This document shows, in pieces, positions 18,923 to 26,671 of a stretch of 64,000 nt of DNA (positions are counted from its first letter, which is position 1; each line of letters starts with the position of its first letter). Made by a program: the position numbers and the translations under genes. The DNA lies in assembly GCA_041601945.1 (NCBI GenBank), contig JBFIHG010000011.1, forward strand, positions 1 through 64,000, given 5' to 3'. The DNA comes from JBFJKD01 sp041601945. GTDB lineage: Bacteria; Pseudomonadota; Gammaproteobacteria; Pseudomonadales; Porticoccaceae. Below the pieces are notes generated by a model. The model saw only the letters and a list, made by a program, of their open reading frames with translations. It had not been told where the DNA came from and ran no database searches.

Positions 18923-20770
18923 ATGAAACTGAAAAATTATATGCCGGGGTCGAACGAAGTATCTTTATCTCGCAGACGCTTCGTACTTGGAACCTGCGCA
19001 TCGGGTGCCCTGTTGATGGCGGGTGGGAGTGTGCGCGCGCAACCTGGCTCGGCTGCGTTAGAGTCGCCCGTGTTGACCGGCCCTCATTTCAATCTGAATA
19101 TAGGTTATCAGCCGGTCAATTTTACCGGCGTGGAGCGTATTGCGACCGCCGTTAACGGCAGTGTTCCCGGTCCGTTATTGCGCTGGAAAGAAGGTCAGGA
19201 CGTCACGCTCACTGTGACCAATCATTTGCCGCACCAAAGCTCCATTCACTGGCATGGCATTATTTTACCTGCGGCTATGGACGGCGTCCCCGGCATCAGC
19301 TTTCCCGGCATCGCTCCGGGAGATAGTTATGAATACCGATTTCGCGTGGGCCAGAGTGGCACGTACTGGTATCACAGCCATTCTGGATTTCAGGAGCAAA
19401 CGGGTCTGCTTGGGCCAATTATTATAGAGCCCGCAACCCCCGATCCGATTGTCTGTGACAGGGACTATGTGGTGATGCTGTCTGACTGGAGCGACGAGGC
19501 GCCGGAACAGATTTTCCACAAACTGAAAAAATTAAGTCACTACTACAATTTTCGCGAGCGCACCGCGGGAGATCTATGGGGGGAGGTGCAGGCCAAAGGA
19601 GTCGTGCAAACCTGGCGCGACCGACAAATGTGGAACCGTATGCGTATGAGTGACCGGGATATCTCCGATGTGACCGGGTATACCTATACTTTTTTGATGA
19701 ATGGTCAAACACCGGCTGCGGGCTGGACCGGGTTATTTAACGATGGCGAAAAAATACGTTTGCGGTTTATTAATGGCGCGGCGATGACGTTTTTCGATGT
19801 GCGTATTCCCGGGTTGAAAATGACTGTGGTTGCAGCAGATGGTCAAAAGGTTGAACCGGTGTCCGTGGACGAGTTTCGTATCGGTGTTGCGGAAACTTAC
19901 GATGTGATTGTCGAACCCGAGAACGATACTGCTTATACGCTGTTTGCCCAGGCCATAGACCGCACAGGTTTTGCGCGCGGGACCTTGACGCCGGATATGT
20001 CGGTCACCAGTGAAATCCCCGCCATGGATGCTGCGCCAGTGTTATCCCATGTGGATATGGGTATGAATATGGCTGGCATGAATATGACGGGTGCAGACCA
20101 CAATGCGCACAACCCGAATACGGCACCGTCAATGGCAGGCGAAAAGAAGGCAATTATGCCGAATCAAATGCCCGGGATGGATCACAGTGCGCACAATATG
20201 GCTGAGCCGAAACCCGCAATTGGCAGCGGTGGGGCGGGTTACGGTCGTGACGTTGAGGTTCGACACGCCGCGACAGAGTTCGGTCCTCAGGTGGATAGTC
20301 GCGCCGAGGGTGCCCGCTACCGACTGAATGATCCGGGTGTTGGGCTGCGGGACAACGGGCGTAAGGTGTTGGTGTACGCAGATTTACGCAACCTGTACGC
20401 CACGCCAGACCCCCGTGAGCCGGAGCGGGAAATCGAATTGCATTTGACCGGTAATATGCGCCGCTATATGTGGTCGATGGATGGCATAAGTTTTGCCGAT
20501 GCTGAACCCTTGCCCTTACGCCTCGGTGAACGGGTGCGCATTACGTTGGTCAACGACACCATGATGCATCACCCCATTCATTTGCACGGCATGTGGAGTG
20601 ATCTGGAAACTGGCGACGGCAAATACATCCCCCGCAAGCACACGGTGGTGGTACAGCCCGGGGCGAAGATCAGTTATCTGGTAACCGCAGATGCGCCGGG
20701 CAGCTGGGCTTATCACTGCCATTTGCTGTATCACATGATGGGTATGTTTCGCGAGGTGGTGGTTAGTTAA
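18923..20770 (+). CDS. copA: Copper-resistance multicopper oxidase CopA
   Basis: A 615-residue periplasmic multicopper oxidase that oxidises Cu(I). It starts with a Tat signal (SRRRFVLG near 16-23). The copper ligands are all present: HWHG (109-112), HSHSGFQEQ (151-159), HPIHLHG near 553 and a final WAYHCHLLYHMMGM segment. Between the last two cupredoxin domains lies a Met/His-rich stretch (repeats such as MGMNMAGMNM and MPGMDHSAH, about residues 378-430) that probably binds extra copper. copB follows after 93 bp. Confidence 0.95.
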   Translation: MKLKNYMPGSNEVSLSRRRFVLGTCASGALLMAGGSVRAQPGSAALESPVLTGPHFNLNIGYQPVNFTGVERIATAVNGSVPGPLLRWKEGQDVTLTVTNHLPHQSSIHWHGIILPAAMDGVPGISFPGIAPGDSYEYRFRVGQSGTYWYHSHSGFQEQTGLLGPIIIEPATPDPIVCDRDYVVMLSDWSDEAPEQIFHKLKKLSHYYNFRERTAGDLWGEVQAKGVVQTWRDRQMWNRMRMSDRDISDVTGYTYTFLMNGQTPAAGWTGLFNDGEKIRLRFINGAAMTFFDVRIPGLKMTVVAADGQKVEPVSVDEFRIGVAETYDVIVEPENDTAYTLFAQAIDRTGFARGTLTPDMSVTSEIPAMDAAPVLSHVDMGMNMAGMNMTGADHNAHNPNTAPSMAGEKKAIMPNQMPGMDHSAHNMAEPKPAIGSGGAGYGRDVEVRHAATEFGPQVDSRAEGARYRLNDPGVGLRDNGRKVLVYADLRNLYATPDPREPEREIELHLTGNMRRYMWSMDGISFADAEPLPLRLGERVRITLVNDTMMHHPIHLHGMWSDLETGDGKYIPRKHTVVVQPGAKISYLVTADAPGSWAYHCHLLYHMMGMFREVVVS

Positions 20771-20863
20771 CGCAACGCTAGCGTTTGAATGGCGCGTGTT
20801 AAAACACAAGTAATCACGTGACGAACAGGTAAAAACAGCAAAGTGCTGACAAGGAATTTATCT

Positions 20864-21598
20864 ATGAACAACGTTATGCAGATTGGCAAATTATTGATAT
20901 TAGCGTCGGCGGTAATATTTTCATCTGCTCTGCGCGCCGATATGGGGATGGACGATAATCCCGTACTTGCCAAGGTTATGCTCGATCGACTGGAGTTACG
21001 GGTGACCGACGGCGAGGACATTCTGAATTGGGAAGGTCAGGGCTGGCTGGGCACGGATTTAAATAAACTCTGGATAAAAATGGAAGGTGAGCGGCGAGGG
21101 AGTGTCACTGAGGACGCTGAAATTCAGGCGCTATACAGTCGTGCTATCGCGCCATTCTGGGATGTGCAGATCGGCGCGCGACGCGACTTTCAACCCGCTT
21201 CCGCCCCTGGTTCAGATCGCACCTGGGGGGTTATTGGCCTGCAGGGGTTGGCGCCCTATTTTTTCGAGATAAACAGTGCATTATTTGTAGGGGAATCAGG
21301 GCGTACGGGTTTACGCCTCGAAGCCGAATACGAATTACTGTTCACACAACGTCTGATTTTGACGCCCGCGGTGGAAATGAATTTTTATGGTCAAAATGAC
21401 GTGGATACGGGCACCGGCTCCGGCCTGTCGGACATCGAAGCGGGCTTGCGTCTACGCTACGAGATACGCCGAGAATTTGCGCCCTATATCGGCGTCAACT
21501 GGAATAGAAAATACGGAAATTCGGCAAACTTTGCAGATGCAGAAAATAACGACGTAGAAGACGTGCAGTGGGTGCTGGGCGTGCGTGCCTGGCTTTGA
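20864..21598 (+). CDS. copB: Copper-resistance protein B (outer-membrane CopB)
   Basis: A 244-residue CopB with a signal peptide and an outer-membrane beta-barrel pattern of alternating hydrophobic strands, ending in the aromatic-tipped VLGVRAWL. Motifs include DRLELR, WEGQGWLGTDLNKLW and LSDIEAGLRLRYEIRREFAPYIGV. It lacks the long Met-rich N-terminal repeat of Pseudomonas CopB; only MGMDDNP remains. AAGGAA lies upstream of ATG 20864, which I prefer to the in-frame TTG at 20843. Last gene of the operon. Confidence 0.92.
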   Translation: MNNVMQIGKLLILASAVIFSSALRADMGMDDNPVLAKVMLDRLELRVTDGEDILNWEGQGWLGTDLNKLWIKMEGERRGSVTEDAEIQALYSRAIAPFWDVQIGARRDFQPASAPGSDRTWGVIGLQGLAPYFFEINSALFVGESGRTGLRLEAEYELLFTQRLILTPAVEMNFYGQNDVDTGTGSGLSDIEAGLRLRYEIRREFAPYIGVNWNRKYGNSANFADAENNDVEDVQWVLGVRAWL

Positions 21599-21613
21599 AT
21601 AAGCCGATTGAAT

Positions 21614-21651
21614 AAACCGATCAAGTGGGCCGATACAGCTGATCGGTTTTT
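21614..21651 (+). terminator. Rho-independent terminator of the copper operon
   Basis: Perfect 10-bp stem (AAACCGATCA at 21614-21623, TGATCGGTTT at 21640-21649) with a 16-nt loop and a following T run. It overlaps the last codons of the convergent gene that ends at 21621. Confidence 0.85.
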
Positions 21652-21959
21652 GCTGCGAGAATAAAATCATTTTCCTGCAACCCATTTTCTCGTCGCGAAC
21701 CCCAGATAATGGTGACCGACAGGGACGCGGTGATTATGACCGGGCTATAGTTGGCCTGCATTGCGAGGTCGCCCACCGTGGCGGTGAACGCCAGCGCCGC
21801 AGCATAGGTCTCGAACATAAATCGGCGTTGCAGACGCTGGGAGTCGTTGTCGCTGACATGACGCCAGGCGGGCAACTCGGCCATTAACGCTGCCTGATCG
21901 GCCGCATTGGGTGCCAACGTGTCGGTGTCACTACTCAGATCGCGGTCGGCTAATAACAT
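21621..21959 (-). CDS. Pterin-4a-carbinolamine dehydratase-fold protein, active site altered
   Basis: A 112-residue protein matching the PCD/DCoH family: PAWRHVSDNDSQRLQRRFMF (30-49), FTATVGDLAMQAN (58-70) and GLQENDFILAAKTDQLY at the end. Active members have His-His-Pro and a further His on the next strand. Here the first site reads NYSP (70-73) and the second WGSRR (86-90), so the catalytic His pair is missing. No phenylalanine hydroxylase gene is nearby; the gene is the last of a tus sulfur-relay operon, 37 bp after tusE. Catalysis on a pterin is therefore doubtful, and a role tied to the relay is inferred from position only. Confidence 0.8.
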   Translation of the reverse strand: MLLADRDLSSDTDTLAPNAADQAALMAELPAWRHVSDNDSQRLQRRFMFETYAAALAFTATVGDLAMQANYSPVIITASLSVTIIWGSRRENGLQENDFILAAKTDQLYRPT

Positions 21960-21996
21960 TTACATTCCTTTCTTGCGAGCAGTGCAGGGCACGCGG

Positions 21997-22317
21997 TTAT
22001 AAACAATTTTCTGGTTTGGGCAGGCCCGCGATTTTACTGGCTATGCGGGCCGGGCTCGGTGGAAATAATCGCAGTAAATAAATACTGCGACCTTTTTGTG
22101 CACCCAGTTGTAGTTCGATGTATTTTACCAGGGGTCGCATGGCCGGAGAGAGTTCGTATTGCTGGTAAAATTGGCGCAGTAAAAGGATGATTTCCCAGTG
22201 TTCCGCGCCTAAGTTAATTCCTTCCTGCGCGGCGGTGGTGGTCGCGAAGGATTCCGACCAGTCTGCTGCCGCCAGCAGATAGCCCTCTTTATCAACCTTA
22301 AGCGTGTCTGCTTTCAT
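21997..22317 (-). CDS. tusE: Sulfur relay protein TusE (DsrC family)
   Basis: A 106-residue DsrC/TusE protein. It accepts persulfide sulfur from TusD and passes it to MnmA for 2-thiouridine at the tRNA wobble position. The essential penultimate Cys is present (GLPKPENCL, Cys105). The second Cys of sulfur-oxidation DsrC proteins, about ten residues earlier, is absent, favouring TusE. Fourth gene of the tus operon, 9 bp after tusB. Confidence 0.93.
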   Translation of the reverse strand: MKADTLKVDKEGYLLAAADWSESFATTTAAQEGINLGAEHWEIILLLRQFYQQYELSPAMRPLVKYIELQLGAQKGRSIYLLRLFPPSPARIASKIAGLPKPENCL

Positions 22318-22326
22318 GGTAAGTGT

Positions 22327-22632
22327 TTAATACCAGCTGTGTACTTTGTCCGCCGTTACCGACAGCGATACAAATTCGTCAAAGGTTGCGAGGGACACAG
22401 CACTCAACAAATGGTAGGTTAATCCCCGCGCGAGTATGTCATTTTCCAGAGCGTAGACGCGAATATTGCGCTCCGTCAGTTTACTCACGTCCGCTTCCTG
22501 TGAGTGACCCGGCGTCGCGCCATAGACGCCGTCTTCAATCAGTAATAGTACATCGCCCGGTGCAATCAGGCGCAGGCAGCTGGCCAGCGTAGTCTGTTGA
22601 AAAGGTGATTTATTGACAGTATGTAAAATCAT
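22327..22632 (-). CDS. tusB: Sulfur relay protein TusB (DsrH-like)
   Basis: A 101-residue subunit of the TusBCD hexamer. It starts MILHTVNKSPF and has the family segment GDVLLLIEDGVYGA, ending in VHSWY. Its ATG overlaps the tusC stop by one base (TGATG), indicating coupled translation. Confidence 0.92.
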   Translation of the reverse strand: MILHTVNKSPFQQTTLASCLRLIAPGDVLLLIEDGVYGATPGHSQEADVSKLTERNIRVYALENDILARGLTYHLLSAVSLATFDEFVSLSVTADKVHSWY

Positions 22633-23000
22633 CAGAAACCTAGAATAACATCACTATCAGCGAGTAACCTGCTGGTTTGCGCAGGGTCGATAATGGTCAC
22701 GTTATCCGGTAGATCGCTTGCGGTTAGTTGGCGGGCGTCGAGAGAATCCCGTTCAACGAATAATTTTTCTACCCCATACAACGGCAGGGCGCTCAGCATG
22801 GCGTAGTGATTTTTTTGTTGGATTGCGGCACCTTGCTGGTGGGCTAATAGTTGCCATACCCCATCATCCATAAATAACACGGTGGGGTTCGCCCCAAACG
22901 AACCGGTGCCGAGGGCCGCTTCCAGTGCTTCTCGCGCCAGCGCCGTTCCATAGGGCCCGTGGCGCATCACAAACAGAATATTTTTACGGGGAGTGCTCAT
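22632..23000 (-). CDS. tusC: Sulfur relay protein TusC (DsrF-like)
   Basis: A 122-residue subunit of the TusBCD complex with the DsrE/F fold: the N-terminal strand NILFVMRHGPYGTALAREALEAAL and the VLFMDDGVWQL segment are typical. It starts 2 bp after the tusD stop. Confidence 0.92.
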   Translation of the reverse strand: MSTPRKNILFVMRHGPYGTALAREALEAALGTGSFGANPTVLFMDDGVWQLLAHQQGAAIQQKNHYAMLSALPLYGVEKLFVERDSLDARQLTASDLPDNVTIIDPAQTSRLLADSDVILGF

Positions 23001-23002
23001 AC

Positions 23003-23395
23003 TCAGGTGCCAAAGGTAACAACGCGGTCGGCCTGCTCACAGGCTTCCACCAGTTCGCCCAGACCGCCAAGGACAAACTCGGGGGCCAGGGTGGGGCTGT
23101 CAATGTTCAGACGCGCGGCTTCATCGGCGTCGAGAATACCCCGGCGTACCGCAGCCGCTACACACACTACGGCATTGATGCGATTATCCCGTACCAGGGT
23201 CTGCCAGGCCGCCGGCAGATCAAATTCATCCCGTGGCACCGGGCGCACCGCGGCCCCGTTATAGCTCCCTTCATGATAGAAAAATACACTGTATATACTG
23301 TGTCCCTGGCCCAGGGCCGCGAGCGCGTACTGGTAAGCGGTGTGCGCGCCAGCGCTGGTATAGGGCGCGCCGTGAATGATGAGGGAAATTTTAAT
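23003..23395 (-). CDS. tusD: Sulfur relay protein TusD with apparent ATT start
   Basis: A 130-residue catalytic subunit of TusBCD that takes sulfur from TusA. The frame is open from a stop about 99 nt upstream, yet contains no ATG, GTG or TTG before the conserved body. Taking ATT 23395 as initiator gives (M)KISLIIHGAPYTSAG, aligning with the family start MKF..L..GAPY, and puts the active-site Cys of VVCVAAAVRRG at residue 78, the position of the catalytic Cys in E. coli TusD. An internal ATG would remove the N-terminal strand. First gene of the operon; a sequencing error remains possible. Confidence 0.85.
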   Translation of the reverse strand: MKISLIIHGAPYTSAGAHTAYQYALAALGQGHSIYSVFFYHEGSYNGAAVRPVPRDEFDLPAAWQTLVRDNRINAVVCVAAAVRRGILDADEAARLNIDSPTLAPEFVLGGLGELVEACEQADRVVTFGT

Positions 23396-23422
23396 CGTCG
23401 TGGCTCGATAGGGGTTGCGAAC

Positions 23423-23431
23423 ATTGTAACA
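23423..23431 (-). promoter_or_regulatory. Extended -10 promoter of the tus operon
   Basis: On the minus strand TG, one base, then TACAAT (23428-23423). This predicts a transcript start near 23416, about 20 nt before the ATT start of tusD. Confidence 0.4.
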
Positions 23432-23607
23432 AATTTGTATTGCTGAATAACTGGCGAATATCCGGGAGTGCGTCGGCGTAACGCGGTTGCTTTATTCGCC
23501 AAACCCAATATATTGAGAGCATAAGCTTTGCGGTGGGTCGGTTGCCGGGACCATTTCGCTGACGAAGCCAGTAGCGACCAAATTCGTTATCAAAAAAGAG
23601 TAAAACT

Positions 23608-24531
23608 ATGATCACCAAAGAAGATATGTATTTCCACACCCCAACGTCCGACGATCCTTACTGGGCGGAGACCAATTACTTCGGTTTTTATGTGCCGGGG
23701 GAACCATTACACGTTAATGTTTACGTCCTGACCCGTAAAAATCTGGGCGTAGTGTTATCGAGCGTGACGGTTACGGATGGATTTTCCAACAGCGCGCATC
23801 TGGTGAAATATTCCAATAACCAGGTGCACTTACCCTTTCCGAAAACCAATCTGGACAGCTACGAACTGGGTAACGGGCTGGCAATAAAATGTACAAAGCC
23901 GGTTATGGATTATGCAATCAGGTTTGATGACCAGCACCGGATGGCGTTTAACGTGGAATTCAAGGCGTTGATGGCACCTTACGATATTCACGACCCGGCC
24001 ATGGATCCACTGGCTACCGCCGCGGACAACGTTTCTAAAACCGCCTACGCAGGGCATTGGGATCAGAGCGGCCGAGTAGCCGGTGAATTGGTGCTGGATG
24101 GACAGCGTTACGACATTGACTGCGTGTCGAGCATGGATCACAGCTGGGGCCAGCGCAAGGAGGATCAGTTTAAGAACTTCTGCTGGCTCAACGCCAATTT
24201 CGATAACGACGTTAGCATTCATTGTATCTGGGCAATTAACCCGGATGATATCAATGACTACTGCGCGGTAGTGCACGGTTATGTGCGCGAAGGCGATAAG
24301 GTTTACGGTCTGGTTAAGGGCTCCGGCAAACTACGGCGCAACGGTCTGTTGCACCAGCATATGGATCTTCAGGTCGAGGATATACGCGGTACGCTACATC
24401 ACTTTACGGGCACGGCATTCACTTCCAACCCTTGGCAGCCCTGGCCATTTGTGTACACAACACAATCGTTATTGCGTTGGGATTTGGGCGGTGTTGTCGG
24501 TTGGGGCGAGGTGCAGGATGTATGTATGTGA
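23608..24531 (+). CDS. Lipocalin-like protein of the CrtC/AttH/DUF7064 type
   Basis: A 307-residue cytoplasmic protein without signal peptide. The segment CVSSMDHSWGQRKEDQFKNFCWLNA is characteristic of the double beta-barrel family that includes hydroxyneurosporene synthase (CrtC) and AttH; the N-terminal PYWAETNYFGFYVPG motif matches related DUF7064/7065 proteins. Such proteins are common near lipid, steroid or aromatic catabolic genes in marine gammaproteobacteria, but their reaction is generally unknown. It has no operon partner here and is divergent from tusD. Confidence 0.62.
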   Translation: MITKEDMYFHTPTSDDPYWAETNYFGFYVPGEPLHVNVYVLTRKNLGVVLSSVTVTDGFSNSAHLVKYSNNQVHLPFPKTNLDSYELGNGLAIKCTKPVMDYAIRFDDQHRMAFNVEFKALMAPYDIHDPAMDPLATAADNVSKTAYAGHWDQSGRVAGELVLDGQRYDIDCVSSMDHSWGQRKEDQFKNFCWLNANFDNDVSIHCIWAINPDDINDYCAVVHGYVREGDKVYGLVKGSGKLRRNGLLHQHMDLQVEDIRGTLHHFTGTAFTSNPWQPWPFVYTTQSLLRWDLGGVVGWGEVQDVCM

Positions 24532-24587
24532 CCCCGTAGGCGGGGCTGGGAATTAGCTGTGGTGGTCAAACTACGGGTAACCCTGTT

Positions 24588-25001
24588 GTGCTAAAAATAT
24601 CCAACAACCTGTCCATCCCTGATGACGAAATTGAACTGTCCGCGATCCGGGCTCAGGGGGCGGGTGGGCAGAACGTCAATAAGGTTTCCTCCGCCATTCA
24701 TCTGCGCTTTGATATTCACCGCTCCTCGCTGCCAGATTTCCACAAGCAGCGTTTGTTGCACCTTAACGATCGCCGTATTAATAAGGAAGGTGTAGTTATC
24801 ATCAAGGCGCAGCGCTTTCGCACCCAGGAAAAAAATCGCGAGGATGCCCTGGAGCGTCTAAAGTTGTTAATCACAACGGCTGCAGTGGTGCAAAAAGTCA
24901 GGCGTCCCACCAAAGCGACAAAGGGCTCACAGCAAAGACGCCTAGATAGCAAAACCCAGCGCAGCAGGACCAAACAACTACGCGGCAAAATCCTTGAATA
25001 G
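24588..25001 (+). CDS. arfB: Alternative ribosome-rescue factor ArfB (YaeJ)
   Basis: A 137-residue codon-independent peptidyl-tRNA hydrolase that frees ribosomes stalled on non-stop mRNA. The GGQ catalytic motif is at 26-28 (RAQGAGGQNVNKVSSA), and the basic C-terminal tail (KTQRSRTKQLRGK) that enters the empty mRNA channel is present; the stop-codon-reading domain of release factors is absent. The start is GTG. Confidence 0.95.
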   Translation: MLKISNNLSIPDDEIELSAIRAQGAGGQNVNKVSSAIHLRFDIHRSSLPDFHKQRLLHLNDRRINKEGVVIIKAQRFRTQEKNREDALERLKLLITTAAVVQKVRRPTKATKGSQQRRLDSKTQRSRTKQLRGKILE

Positions 25002-25040
25002 GGCCGGATAACGAGAGTTAACTCACTCCGATACTATTGT

Positions 25041-25304
25041 TCAGGAATTACGGGTGGGCGGCGTCACTGGCCAGATATTGCGTTGCTGCCAGTCAGTTTG
25101 CAGATACAGCGTCTCTACCTTAGTGCGTGCCCAGGGTGTTTTACGCAGAAATTTGAGGCTGGAAGCTATACTCGGATCGTTGGTAAAGCATTTTATCGGA
25201 ATACGCTTGCCCAGCTCCTCCCAGCCATAGTGTTCCGCCAGAAGCGTCACGAGCTTCTCCAGTGTTACCCCGTGCAGTGGGTCTTGAGAGCCTGCTTTGG
25301 TCAT
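25041..25304 (-). CDS. VF530 family DNA-binding protein
   Basis: An 87-residue protein of the VF530 (DUF2132) family. The signature DPLHGVTLEKLVTLLAEHYGW and IPIKCFTNDPSIASSLKFLRKTPWAR, ending in the VETLYL helix, is unmistakable. Structural work on the family showed a helical double-stranded DNA-binding fold; the physiological role is unknown. I took ATG 25304 rather than the TTG three codons upstream. It is 35 bp after the RRM gene on the same strand. Confidence 0.88.
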   Translation of the reverse strand: MTKAGSQDPLHGVTLEKLVTLLAEHYGWEELGKRIPIKCFTNDPSIASSLKFLRKTPWARTKVETLYLQTDWQQRNIWPVTPPTRNS

Positions 25305-25339
25305 ACTCGCCAAACGTCGTTTTTGCTGGCCACAGATAT

Positions 25340-25606
25340 TTAGCGGGTTTCGGGCTGGCTGCCAGGCTTCTGTTCGGCCTTTTTGACGCGAATTTTGCTG
25401 CCGGCGACTTCCTTGCCATTGAGGTTCTTCATTGCGGCTTTGGCCGCCCCGGGGCTAGGCATTTCGACGAAACCAAAACCCTTGGAGCCGCCTGTGACTT
25501 TATCGACAACCAGCGTACAGGACTGCACGACCCCATGGGGTTCGAACAAAGCCAGCAGCTCTGCCTGAGAGGTGGTGCGGGCCAGGTTGCGGATCAGTAG
25601 TTTCAT
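25340..25606 (-). CDS. Small RNA-binding protein with one RRM domain
   Basis: An 88-residue single RRM protein. RNP2 (LLIRNL, 3-8) and RNP1 (KGFGFVEM, 42-49) are intact, followed by a short basic tail rich in K, E and P. Bacterial RRM proteins of this size are linked to cold response or post-transcriptional control, with targets mostly unknown. Confidence 0.9.
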   Translation of the reverse strand: MKLLIRNLARTTSQAELLALFEPHGVVQSCTLVVDKVTGGSKGFGFVEMPSPGAAKAAMKNLNGKEVAGSKIRVKKAEQKPGSQPETR

Positions 25607-25711
25607 GATGTCACCGTGTTATCATGGGCGGGCACTATACAGCGTTTCGCCAAACCGGGCACTGCTATGGGTTGCGCCAGGCTTTCTGGATTGAGTATAC
25701 GTGGCAACGCT

Positions 25712-25999
25712 ATGAAAAATCACACTTTTCCATATATAGCAGTCGGCCTGGGCGTAATTCTTATGTTGGTCGTCACCAAGGGCAACGAGTTGCGTGCCAG
25801 CGGTGCTTCCGAGATTCCATTGCTAACGCTGCTGGTTATTAGTGAGGTCGCTTTTTTTGCCACGGCTATCGGAGCGTTCATAGGGTTTAAGCATATACGG
25901 ACGGTTGGCTTTAAGACCAGCTACTCCCTGGTTACGGCGGCCTGTGTGCTTCTGGCTGGACAATTCTTATGGCTGGGACTGGGTTTGTGGCCCCGTTAA
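25712..25999 (+). CDS. Small integral membrane protein, function unknown
   Basis: A 95-residue protein with three predicted membrane helices (about 7-21, 36-56 and 69-92). I took ATG 25712, immediately before the first helix. I do not recognise a family; the frame is continuous and hydrophobic, which supports it being real. Confidence 0.55.
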   Translation: MKNHTFPYIAVGLGVILMLVVTKGNELRASGASEIPLLTLLVISEVAFFATAIGAFIGFKHIRTVGFKTSYSLVTAACVLLAGQFLWLGLGLWPR

Positions 26000-26136
26000 A
26001 AGCGTGGTCAGGCAAGCTGGGAATCCGGCAGAGAATGTAGAGGGGTATCGCTTTAGATAGAACCAGAAAGATTGCACCTTAAGCAATGCCCGATCTGAAA
26101 TTGCTTAAACATAGAATTCAACTAACAGGATTAAAC

Positions 26137-26304
26137 ATGGCCAAACCAAATTACTCGTTCCAGAAGCGTCAGAGAGATCTCGCCAAGAAAATTAAAAAGG
26201 AAGAGAAGAAAGCCAAAAAAGCCGCTGCCAAGGGTGAGTTGCCCGAGCAGCCCGAGCAGGATGAGTCGGCCACGCCGCCCGCCGATGACACGCCCGCGTC
26301 CTGA
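26137..26304 (+). CDS. Small Lys/Ala-rich conserved protein
   Basis: A 55-residue very basic protein: MAKPNYSFQKRQRDLAKK, then alternating Lys/Glu/Ala and an acidic Pro-rich tail. Proteins with this N-terminus are widespread in proteobacteria as short conserved hypotheticals. ACAGGA lies 9 nt before the ATG. Function is unknown; nucleic-acid binding is only a guess from charge. Confidence 0.7.
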   Translation: MAKPNYSFQKRQRDLAKKIKKEEKKAKKAAAKGELPEQPEQDESATPPADDTPAS

Positions 26305-26671
26305 GCTGTAACGGTTTCGGGTCGATCGTGCGCGCCATATCTTCTCCTAGATTGGGACTCAACAGGCCTGATTTATTGGACGCATTAGCCGGTCTTTCTT
26401 GTTATCCGCTAGATATTTTTTAGGCAATAGCCACCAAACGGCAATGAGATCGTCGGGGATATGTTTCGTCTATTTTCTTTCGAGTAATATATTTAGAAAA
26501 ACTGGTGATGCGCTGTAAGGACGTAAATATAAAATCAGTATGAAAAATGCCTCTTACTCAATGCTTCGGGCTACTCTCACAAATTTAATATCAGTCTTTT
26601 TGGTATTCACAAACATTTATTTAAAGCCTGAAGACCGTAAATTATATTGCAGGAACTAGATATCACTAGAT
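26305..26671. other. AT-rich intergenic stretch
   Basis: 367 bp, visibly more A+T-rich than its surroundings. It holds one weak small open frame (see 26540-26659). No clear terminator, repeat or known RNA was seen. Confidence 0.5.
26540..26659 (+). CDS. Possible 39-residue small membrane protein
   Basis: ATG to TAG, 39 codons, with a hydrophobic middle (NLISVFLVFTNIYL) flanked by charged residues. AAGGA lies about 20 nt upstream, too far for a good ribosome-binding site. It may be chance in an AT-rich gap. Confidence 0.2.
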   Translation: MKNASYSMLRATLTNLISVFLVFTNIYLKPEDRKLYCRN

